From contig OY970288.1 in the NCBI GenBank assembly GCA_963716085.1, forward strand, positions 3,224,001 to 3,288,000: a stretch of 64,000 bases of DNA. The letters are read 5' to 3'. Position 1 is the stretch's first letter, and each line of letters opens with the position of its first letter. Source of the stretch: Persicitalea sp963716085 (GTDB taxonomy: Bacteria; Bacteroidota; Bacteroidia; Cytophagales; Spirosomataceae). This document shows, in pieces, positions 33,765 through 40,961 of the stretch. The notes beneath the pieces were generated by a model. The model was not told the origin of the DNA. It did no database searches and worked only from the letters and a program-made list of their open reading frames with translations. A program made the translations under genes and the position numbers.

Positions 33765-34253
33765 TTACAGCACCGCTCCCCCCGTCCCCCCACCGTACTG
33801 GACTACTTCCACGCCGAAGGTTTTCAAAAACTCGGCTCCTTCTTCCACGCCGATTCCTTTGTAGGCGGCGTATGAGTGCATGAAGATCACTTTGCTGATT
33901 TTCATGGTATAGATCACGCGGGCGCAGGAAATGCAGGGAGCAAGGGTGACGTAGAGCGTGGCACCCTCGATTTTCGAGCCGTTTTTTACGGCGTAGAGGA
34001 TGGCATTTTGTTCGGCGTGAAGGGCCAGCGAACAGCTTCCCTTGGAGTCGCGCGGACAGCCCGTGAGCGGAAATTCCTCGTCGCAGTTGTGCGTTTCGGC
34101 GGGTGGGCCGTTGTAGCCAATGGAGATGATCCGGGTGTCCCGCGCCAGCACGGCCCCGACCTGCGCCTTGATGCAATGCGACCTTTTCGCTAAATTTATG
34201 GCCAATTCCATGTAGATGTCATCAAAATTTGGCTTGGGATTCGTTATAGGCAT
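33765..34253 (-). CDS. dCMP/cytidine deaminase family protein (ComEB-like)
   Basis: A 162-residue zinc deaminase converting dCMP to dUMP for thymidylate synthesis. HAEQNAILYA holds the His ligand and catalytic Glu, and LAPCISCARVIY holds the two Cys ligands. The start at 34253 is chosen for the conserved NPKPNFDDIYMELA beginning; the frame is open upstream. The extra cysteines near NCDEEFPLTGCPRD match the second structural zinc seen in dCMP deaminases. Confidence 0.9.
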   Translation of the reverse strand: MPITNPKPNFDDIYMELAINLAKRSHCIKAQVGAVLARDTRIISIGYNGPPAETHNCDEEFPLTGCPRDSKGSCSLALHAEQNAILYAVKNGSKIEGATLYVTLAPCISCARVIYTMKISKVIFMHSYAAYKGIGVEEGAEFLKTFGVEVVQYGGGTGGAVL

Positions 34254-34278
34254 AGTCGTTTTTCGCTCGTGTATGTTC

Positions 34279-35417
34279 ATGCAATTTATAGAAAGGATCC
34301 TCAACCGCCCAAACATCCTAGTTTTTAGAGGGGCTTCCTGGTTAGCCTCCCCCCCACCCTGCTTATATTTTTTCTGTTGGTCTGTTTACACGGAGCACAG
34401 GGACAGAATGTTGAATTCAAAAAAGAGAAGATTTCCCTTAAATACGGAAAATCGTACTATCTGCTGGATGTGTTGGACAAGCGCCCGAACAAGCCCAATC
34501 AGTTGGGGAATGTTTTTCTATTCGGGAAATCCGTCCCCCTTACTTCCGGCCAGTCGCTCGACAAAGCACTTTTCGAGCATTGGAACTATTCCCTAAAATC
34601 AAAAGATGAGGATAGCCTGCCGCTGGAAATTCAGTTGGACGAGGTTTCGGTAAGCGAACGGAAAGTCGGCCCCAACAAGATCGCGGGCGAGATGAAAGTT
34701 CGTCTCACTTTTCGCTGGACGCGCAATAAAGTGCCGCTTTTTCTCACCAGTTTTTCCTCCGGCAGCACCTACACCCGGCCCGAAACTGCCTACGACCATG
34801 CTTCCCTGTTGCAGCGTTTACTGGATGGCGGTATCCGGCAGTTCGACCAATGGTATGGTCTGAACGACAAGAAGAATGCGCTCCTCGCGCGAGGTTTTAG
34901 ATTGGTGCTAAAAGACGTCGTTCCCGCCGACCAAAGCGACACCGTCTTTTACAAGCCAGAAAAAAAACTAACCTGGTACGATTTCCAGGGCAAATCCAAC
35001 CGCCCCGGCAGCAAGTACGCGGCAGCCGTGTACTCGAGCATGTCCTACGAAGGGGGCTCTCAGATGGTCGATAACTATATTCAGGCAAACATTTCGTTAA
35101 AAGTTTTCATGGTCAGGAGCATGTCCTGGGGCCGCGACGAAGCCCGCAACAACTACACCCTGGCCCACGAGCAAACTCACTTCAACATCACCCGCATCAT
35201 CGCCGAGCGCTTCAAGGAGCGCATGAAAAAGCTGGATCTGACCATCGAAGACTACGACAGTCAGATCCAGTACGAATTCCTGGAAGCCTTTCGTGAGATG
35301 AACCGAGAGCAGGAAAAATACGACGGCGAAACACGCCACGGCCTCAACACCGAAGCACAGGCGGAGTGGAACAAGAAGGTGCAGGCGGAGATTGCGCGGA
35401 TTTATCAGGGAAGTTAG
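34279..35417 (+). CDS. DUF922-type secreted zinc protease, N-terminus probably frameshifted
   Basis: From the TTG at 34377 the frame encodes 346 residues. It has LTWYDFQGKSNRPGSKYAA, typical of DUF922, and the zinc motif HEQTH in TLAHEQTHFNI. The hydrophobic signal core LLIFFLLVCLHGAQGQ starts upstream of that TTG with no in-frame ATG. An ATG at 34279 leads into MQFIERILNRPNILVFRGA in another frame. Adding one C to the C7 run near 34350 joins the two into a plausible signal peptide, so the start given here assumes that correction. It is convergent with nhaA, overlapping by four bases. Confidence 0.75.
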
Positions 35418-36637
35418 TCTAATCCCGCAGGCGGAATAGGTTGGTTTCGTACCGCCACCGACTTCTCCACGCTCATCAACCACAGCAGTCCCACGACACC
35501 CGAAAGCACCGTTCCAACCATGATGGCCAGCTTCGCACTGCTTTGCTGTGCGGGATCCGAAAAGGAAAGGCTGGCGATGAAGATCGACATGGTGAAGCCG
35601 ATGCCAGCCGTGAAGCCCAGGCCTAAAATATGCCGCCACTTCAACCCTGCCGGAAGCTGAGCGCCGCCTGCTTTGACCACAACCCAGGAAAACAGGACAA
35701 CGCCCAGAGGTTTTCCCAGAAATAAACCCGCCACGATACCCAGACTCAGCGGCAGCGTCAGCAGCGCCGACACGTCCCCAGCCAGCACAATGCCCGTGTT
35801 GGCCAACGCGAAAATGGGCATAATGAGGAAGTTGACGTACTTGTACATCGCGTGCTCCAGATCGTCCACCTGATCGAGCGGGATGGTCATGGCGAGCAAG
35901 ACTCCGGCGATGGTCGCGTGGACGCCTGACTTGAGAACGAAAAACCACAGCAACAGGCCGGGAATCAAATAAAAGATAAAACGAAGCACTTTGAAGTAGT
36001 TGAGCGCAAAAAGTACCACCAGGATGGCTGCCGCGCCGAGTAACATATTGGTGTCTATTTCGTGGGTGTAGAACAGCGCGATCACCAGCACCGCGATCAG
36101 GTCGTCGATGACGGCGATGGCGGTCAGCATCACCTTCAAAGCAAAGGGTACCCGCTTGCCCAACAAGGAGAGCATGCCCAAAGAAAACGCGATGTCCGTC
36201 GCGGTGGGAATGGCCCAGCCGTCGGCGGCGATGGTGTCGGCGTTGAAAGCCAGATAAATTGTTGCCGGAACCACGGCGCCACCCACCGCTGCCACGGCGG
36301 GCAGCACGGCTTGCCGCCAGTCCGAGAGTTCACCGGCCAGGATTTCACGCTTGATTTCCAGTCCTACGAAAAAGAAAAAGACAGCCATCAGACCGTCGTT
36401 TACCCAGTGACTTATTGTTTTGTCGAGCGGCGCAACACCAATTTTACGTTCCCAAAAAGCCAGGAATTCGTCACCATGCGACGAGTTGGCCCACACCAGC
36501 GCAATGGCCGTTGCGGCCAGCAGCAGCACCCCCGACAACCGCCCACTATCGGCTAAGTCCCGGATAGGATTGATCACTGGCTCGACGACGGGTTTTACGA
36601 CTTGTTTTATCTTGACTATTCTTCTTCTGGTCTTCAT
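35414..36637 (-). CDS. nhaA: Na+/H+ antiporter NhaA
   Basis: A 407-residue inner-membrane antiporter with about twelve helices. The ion-binding aspartate pair is in AIAVIDDLIAVLV, and GLEIKREILAGELSDWRQA and PTATDIAFSLGML are family signatures. A positively charged N-terminus of about 28 residues precedes the first helix. It should exchange Na+ or Li+ for protons and support pH and salt tolerance. It is transcribed alone. Confidence 0.93.
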   Translation of the reverse strand: MKTRRRIVKIKQVVKPVVEPVINPIRDLADSGRLSGVLLLAATAIALVWANSSHGDEFLAFWERKIGVAPLDKTISHWVNDGLMAVFFFFVGLEIKREILAGELSDWRQAVLPAVAAVGGAVVPATIYLAFNADTIAADGWAIPTATDIAFSLGMLSLLGKRVPFALKVMLTAIAVIDDLIAVLVIALFYTHEIDTNMLLGAAAILVVLFALNYFKVLRFIFYLIPGLLLWFFVLKSGVHATIAGVLLAMTIPLDQVDDLEHAMYKYVNFLIMPIFALANTGIVLAGDVSALLTLPLSLGIVAGLFLGKPLGVVLFSWVVVKAGGAQLPAGLKWRHILGLGFTAGIGFTMSIFIASLSFSDPAQQSSAKLAIMVGTVLSGVVGLLWLMSVEKSVAVRNQPIPPAGLD

Positions 36638-36684
36638 GTATTCAGCTTGGACGAGTTCTCGGTCTGTACGGACATCCTATGAAC

Positions 36685-37041
36685 TCAATGCTGCGTCTTA
36701 TAGTTGCCAGGATTCGTCAATGGGTTCAGTTTTGTAGGCGTTGGGTTTGAGTTCCTGAAAATGGACCATCCCGAACGTCGCTTGTACTTAGGGGTGCTGG
36801 GTTGTGCGCTGCCACGGGGAGCAATAATGGAACGCGGTACGATGCCCACGCGAGATGGAAAGCGGCGGCGATTCTGGATTTTCAGAACGCTATCGGCCCT
36901 TCTGGCTTTATGCGGGTGCTTGTAGTTGTGCACCGACACGCCAGGATCGACTTTTATCTTTTGCTCCTCCTGAGCAAGTGCCTCGAAGCTACCTATCAGC
37001 ATTGCGCCGATCATCACAAGGAAAGAATGAATCGTTCTCAT
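36685..37041 (-). CDS. small secreted basic protein of unknown function
   Basis: A 118-residue protein with a signal peptide (hydrophobic residues 5-22, cleavage near ALAQ). The mature part is basic and rich in Pro, Asn and Arg with no cysteines, for example RRRFPSRVGIVPRSI, and looks largely disordered. I do not recognise a family. Confidence 0.55.
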   Translation of the reverse strand: MRTIHSFLVMIGAMLIGSFEALAQEEQKIKVDPGVSVHNYKHPHKARRADSVLKIQNRRRFPSRVGIVPRSIIAPRGSAQPSTPKYKRRSGWSIFRNSNPTPTKLNPLTNPGNYKTQH

Positions 37042-37427
37042 TGTTGTTTATATTCAAAATAGATTTTAGATAAGGCAAGTAATTTCATTTTAAAGTCAAG
37101 CTTTCGGCGGTTTCAAACCGACAGACGACTTCTTAGCCATGAACGATGAACGCCTCTTTTGGCGAATCAAGGTTAGTTTTATTTTCTTGCCTTAATCTCA
37201 CAATGGTCACCGCCAAGGAAGCAAAAGCTGAATCCTGTCGACTATATGAAATGAGGAAAAAGGCAGGAAATCCATTACCAAATATAGCAGTACTTTTTAG
37301 TTAAAAAATTGTGCTTATTCTATAAAACGTATTTTTTAATGAAACCTAATGAAAAAACTCACTCGTTTCCTAAAAGGTTTTTTTATGGGTGTAAATTTAC
37401 AACTGTAAAAATTAAGTCCCAAATTTC
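37042..37427. other. A/T-rich intergenic region
   Basis: About 386 bases between divergent genes. It contains the dyad GTAAATTTAC at 37390-37399, some 30 bases before the DUF932 gene, which could be an operator. I see no full TTTG/TAnnTTTG promoter and no open frame with coding character. Confidence 0.4.
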
Positions 37428-38405
37428 ATGACCTATATCAGTACGGAGCCTCGCATCACGGACGAATGGAAAGACATCAATTATCCGATTGAGTCCCTGT
37501 GGCTGACCGACTTGCTCCCCGACTACGACATTATTGCCACCGACCGTCAGCAACTCATCGTGGGGCAGATCCCGGGCGGACGCAAACTGCTCTTCGGCAT
37601 CCAGAGCGCGGACTATACCATAGTACCCAATGCCGCCATTCAGGAGGTGATCGACGAGCTGATCCCGGAATACCAGCTGGTCATAAAGCATACCGTCACC
37701 GGGGAGTTTAGCATCTGTATCGTGCTGCCCACCACGGTACAAATTGGTGGAGAGCGTATGCATCGCAGCCTCACCTTTACCAATAGTTATAACGGCAAGA
37801 CCCCGTTCAGCATTCAGGGGCAGTCACTGACCGCCCTCCTCGACCCCACCACCCGGCTGGGCAGCAGCCTTTACCGCAACCTGTGCCAAAACGGACTGAT
37901 GGGATGGGCTGACCCATTTGCCAACCTGAAGGCGTACGAATCCTGGCTGGGAAAGTGGAATGGCGGACGCAAGAGAAAGCATCCGCCCAAAAACACCGCC
38001 GCCCCGGCACGGGCGCAGCAGACACGCTCCGAAATCCGCAAAATTCATCACAGCGCCCTCACCATCGAGCTATTCCAGGAACACCTGCGCGACCTGATCG
38101 CCGAACACCTGCCCACCGAACACACCCTCACGACCCAAGTGTACGACCATTTTCAAAAGGCCGTCCCTGCCAAGGCGGAGGTTACTTTACTGAAAGAGCT
38201 GCCCATCCCGGTGCAATTGGCCAAGCAGGCCCGCGAGCGGCTACGGCTCGAGGAGCAGATGCTGGAAGCGAAACTCTCGTACTGGCTGCTGTACAATGCC
38301 GTCAACTACGCACTTTTCACCGCACGCAGTAGCCTGACTTTCAACGACCGCTACCGACTCGACGAGCGCGTATTTCACCAACTGGCCGCCCATTCGTTCG
38401 CCTGA
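37428..38405 (+). CDS. DUF932-like protein
   Basis: A 325-residue protein resembling DUF932 (phage/plasmid-like TIGR03299 group). FGIQSADYTIVPNAAIQEVID, here residues of about 57-77, corresponds to the VS.xY.lvpn segment; LTFTNSYNGKTPFSIQG and LYRNLCQNGLMGW match the NSYDG and CxNG motifs. A basic linker (RKRKHPPKN) precedes a helical C-terminal half. The function is unknown; relatives are found on plasmids and integrated elements. The next 370 bases hold two palindromic elements, consistent with an accessory locus. Confidence 0.7.
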   Translation: MTYISTEPRITDEWKDINYPIESLWLTDLLPDYDIIATDRQQLIVGQIPGGRKLLFGIQSADYTIVPNAAIQEVIDELIPEYQLVIKHTVTGEFSICIVLPTTVQIGGERMHRSLTFTNSYNGKTPFSIQGQSLTALLDPTTRLGSSLYRNLCQNGLMGWADPFANLKAYESWLGKWNGGRKRKHPPKNTAAPARAQQTRSEIRKIHHSALTIELFQEHLRDLIAEHLPTEHTLTTQVYDHFQKAVPAKAEVTLLKELPIPVQLAKQARERLRLEEQMLEAKLSYWLLYNAVNYALFTARSSLTFNDRYRLDERVFHQLAAHSFA

Positions 38406-38422
38406 AAATTCACCTCAAAGTG

Positions 38423-38569
38423 ACTAATACTAATTCAAGATGTGCGCGTCGTATTCAATGTTGGGCTTCTCCGAAGCCTAGTACATCTGGCTATCAGGCT
38501 TCTACAAAGGTTAAGCCTCTCCGAGGCAGGCGTTCGATATACAACATTTAGATTCTGAATTAGTATAAG
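38423..38569. mobile_element. 147-bp palindromic element with inverted ends (MITE-like)
   Basis: The ends ACTAATACTAATTCA (38423-38437) and TGAATTAGTATAAGT (38555-38569) are inverted repeats with one mismatch. Inside are the small hairpins GGCTTCTCCGAAGCC (38464-38478) and GCCTCTCGAGGC (38515-38526) plus a weaker GGCTT/AAGCC pair. The plan (outer stem enclosing several hairpins) resembles the element immediately downstream, but the sequence differs. I find no second copy in the window and no clear target duplication. Confidence 0.55.
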
Positions 38570-38749
38570 TTAGGACTTTCGCTTCGGCTGAGAAAAATGT
38601 GCCGTTAGGCACAGGATGTGGGTAGAAAAAGCCGATTCGTTAACGGGTCATGTGTCCCGTACGGGACATAATAATCGACTGGGAAAGCACTTTTCTACCC
38701 ACATTTGATCCCTATTGGGATCGCATTCAAGACGACAAGCGAAAGTCCT
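38570..38749 (+). mobile_element. cloverleaf-like MITE, copy A (180 bp)
   Basis: The ends TAGGACTTTCGCTT and AAGCGAAAGTCCTA are perfect 14-bp inverted repeats, flanked by a 5-base direct repeat TAAGT (38565-38569, 38750-38754). Inside are TGTGCC/GGCACA-type hairpin 38597-38612, a perfect 14-bp arm pair ATGTGGGTAGAAAA (38615-38628 with 38690-38703), the central hairpin TGTCCCGTACGGGACA (38652-38667) and the right hairpin 38706-38721 (GATCCC/GGGATC). A near-identical copy lies inverted at 52752-52929. No protein is encoded, so it must be mobilised by an enzyme supplied elsewhere. Confidence 0.85.
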
Positions 38750-38771
38750 ATAAGTAAAAGAAGTCCACGAA

Positions 38772-39129
38772 ATGAAACCTATTTTTCTATTCCTATCTAT
38801 CTTGATTTTCGGTTGTGCACAAGTATAGAAGCCTACAGATGTGCCTGCGGATATTCGCGAGGAGAAGGGGTCGGGCCGAGCAGCAAGCATCGTGAAAGAT
38901 GCTTCGCTGGTTCCGGGAAAAACCTACTTGTCGGTTTATTCCGAGATGAACATTTTTTTCCAAAAGCAAAAATACCGCTTGACTGGGATGATCGGCGTGA
39001 GGAACCTGAGTGAGGCAGATACCATTTACCTATTGAGGGCCCCGATTATTACGGTACGGTCGGCAGAAAGATCAGGACGCACGTCATTTCCCGGCGTACC
39101 TGAGGCCGATTGAGGCGGTATATTTTTAA
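38772..39129 (+). pseudogene. decayed DUF3124 lipoprotein gene
   Basis: The frame starts with a lipoprotein signal (MKPIFLFLSILIFGC) and meets TAG at 38826 (a CAG-to-TAG change would explain it). In the same frame it continues with LVPGKTYLSVYSE and RLTGMIGVRNLSEADTIYLL, which are typical of DUF3124. A frameshift after LLRA moves DYYGTVGRKIRTH into another frame, and a second shift precedes FPAYLRPIEAVYF. The normal C-terminus is missing. One nonsense codon, two frameshifts and a truncation make this a real pseudogene. It lies directly beside the palindromic elements. Confidence 0.8.
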
Positions 39130-39172
39130 AAATAGTGGTACCTTACCTCACAAAACGACATTTAAACAAACC

Positions 39173-40402
39173 ATGAAGACTTCATTCCACGACCGTCGTG
39201 GCTTCTTAAAGAAGAGCGTTCTTACCTCGCTGACCGCCGCGCTCGGCACCAAAGTGGCCTTTGCCGACAAAATGCCCGCCCATTACACGCCGCTGGCGTT
39301 GGGGGATGTCGAGCTGCCCGCAGGATTGCATAAGGACCTGATCGTGCTGAACAACCGTCCCTGGAACATCGAGACGCCGCCGCACCTGCTGGACGAGGCC
39401 GTGACGCCCGCCGACAAGATGTTTGTCCGCAACAACGGCAACCCACCAGCCGAAATCGACTTAAAGACCTGGAAGCTCACCATCGACGGCGAGTCCGCCA
39501 AGAACACGAAGTCCTACACGATGCAGGATTTGAAGTCCAAATTCAAGCACTACACCTATCAGCTCACGCTGGAATGCGGCGGCAACGGTCGGAGTGGTTA
39601 CACGCCAGCCGCCTCGGGCGGACAGTGGGCCGAGGGCGCAGTAAGCTGCGCCGAGTGGACGGGCGTCCGATTGAAAGACGTGCTAGCCGATGTCGGCGTA
39701 AAATCTGACGCGGTCTACATCGGCTACTATGGCAACGATGTTCACCTCAGTGGCGACCCCAAGAAAGACACGATTTCGCGTGGTGTGCCGATGTCCAAGG
39801 CCCTGGAGGACGAAACCATGTTGGCCTGGGCCATGAATGGCAAGGACATTCCCATCATGCACGGTCCGCCGCTACGGCTGGTTGCGGGCGGCTGGCCTGC
39901 ATCCGCCTCGGGCAAGTGGCTCAAGCGCATTTCGATTAGAAACATCGTGCACGATGGCGAAAAGATGGGCGGCGACAGCTACCGCGTCCCGGCTTATCCC
40001 GTGCAACCGGGTACCGAGGTGCCGGACAAAGACATGAAAATTATCGAGTCGATGCCCGTGAAGTCGGTCATTACTTACCCAAAAACGGGTGCCACGCTGG
40101 AAAAAGGGCAAAGCCTAGCCGTACGCGGCCACGCCTGGGCGGGCGACCTGGAAGTGAAAGACATGATGGTGTCGCTGGACTACGGCAGCACCTGGCAGAA
40201 GTGCGACCTTAAATCCCCTAAGAATCGCCTGGCCTGGCAGCACTGGTCAGCCGACGTAAAGTTCCCCGGCCCCGGCTACTACGAGGTTTGGGCCAAAGCC
40301 ACCGACAGCAAGGGTCAATCCCAACCGATGGTTATTCCCGCCTGGAATCCGAAGGGCTATATCAACAATGCTTGTCACCGGATAGCGGTGAAAGTGGTTT
40401 AG
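39173..40402 (+). CDS. Tat-exported sulfite oxidase-type molybdoenzyme
   Basis: A 409-residue periplasmic oxidoreductase of the sulfite oxidase family. The start at 39173 opens a Tat signal, DRRGFLKKSVLT. LTLECGGNGRSGY carries Cys135, the molybdenum ligand. HGPPLRLVAGGWPASASGKW and the C-terminal dimerisation domain (VRGHAWAGDLEVKDMMVSLD) are intact. It oxidises sulfite to sulfate and passes electrons to a cytochrome c, very likely the one encoded 101 bases downstream (SorAB-like pair). In this context it could clear sulfite from sulfonate or sulfated-glycan breakdown. Confidence 0.9.
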   Translation: MKTSFHDRRGFLKKSVLTSLTAALGTKVAFADKMPAHYTPLALGDVELPAGLHKDLIVLNNRPWNIETPPHLLDEAVTPADKMFVRNNGNPPAEIDLKTWKLTIDGESAKNTKSYTMQDLKSKFKHYTYQLTLECGGNGRSGYTPAASGGQWAEGAVSCAEWTGVRLKDVLADVGVKSDAVYIGYYGNDVHLSGDPKKDTISRGVPMSKALEDETMLAWAMNGKDIPIMHGPPLRLVAGGWPASASGKWLKRISIRNIVHDGEKMGGDSYRVPAYPVQPGTEVPDKDMKIIESMPVKSVITYPKTGATLEKGQSLAVRGHAWAGDLEVKDMMVSLDYGSTWQKCDLKSPKNRLAWQHWSADVKFPGPGYYEVWAKATDSKGQSQPMVIPAWNPKGYINNACHRIAVKVV

Positions 40403-40490
40403 TTGTTTAACCGTGGAGTTGTTGAGACGTTGATACGTAATCAGCTATTTGTTTAAACGACTAACCAACTGAACACCTAAACAAAATTTT
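40395..40490. repeat. degenerate GTTTAG repeat with inverted arms
   Basis: GTTTAGTTGTTTAACC-like units on the left and GTTTAAACGAC, CTAACC and CCTAAAC on the right, between the sulfite oxidase and cytochrome genes. This is the same low-complexity type as at 32.4 and 33.7 kb, here inside an operon. Confidence 0.5.
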
Positions 40491-40503
40491 GCCTCTATAA
40501 ACC

Positions 40504-40920
40504 ATGATAATTCCCAAAATCCTCCTCCCCACCCTGCTCTTCGTTGGCTTTGCGTCGATGACCGCGCTGCGGCCCGAAGTCGTTTCTGTCGGAGAAACAG
40601 GGGTGGAAGTGCGCCTGGATACGACCAGAAGGCAACTCGATCCTGCCACGGGCTTTGTTATCGCCGATGGCCTCGACATGGTGCGGGCGCATTGCACGGG
40701 TTGCCATTCCAGCAAGCTCGTTACGCAGTACGGCGCTTCCCGCGAGGGCTGGCTGGAAAAAATTCGCTGGATGCAGCGCACTCAGAATCTCTGGGATTTG
40801 GGCGAGGCCGAACCTGTAATACTGGACTATTTGGCCAGGCACTATCCCACTGCCGGGAAATTTGACCGTCGTGAGCCACTAAAAGACGTTCGGTGGTACC
40901 GGCTGGGTGAGGGCAAGTAA
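40504..40920 (+). CDS. monoheme cytochrome c, probable sulfite dehydrogenase subunit
   Basis: A 138-residue c-type cytochrome with an N-terminal signal/anchor helix (residues 5-20). AHCTGCHSSKL gives the heme motif Cys64, Cys67 and His68; a Met in IRWMQRTQ near residue 88 is the likely second axial ligand. It follows the sulfite oxidase gene and should accept its electrons in the periplasm. Confidence 0.88.
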   Translation: MIIPKILLPTLLFVGFASMTALRPEVVSVGETGVEVRLDTTRRQLDPATGFVIADGLDMVRAHCTGCHSSKLVTQYGASREGWLEKIRWMQRTQNLWDLGEAEPVILDYLARHYPTAGKFDRREPLKDVRWYRLGEGK

Positions 40921-40961
40921 CATCTCACCGCGCTTATTACCTACACATAGAACTAAGGAAA

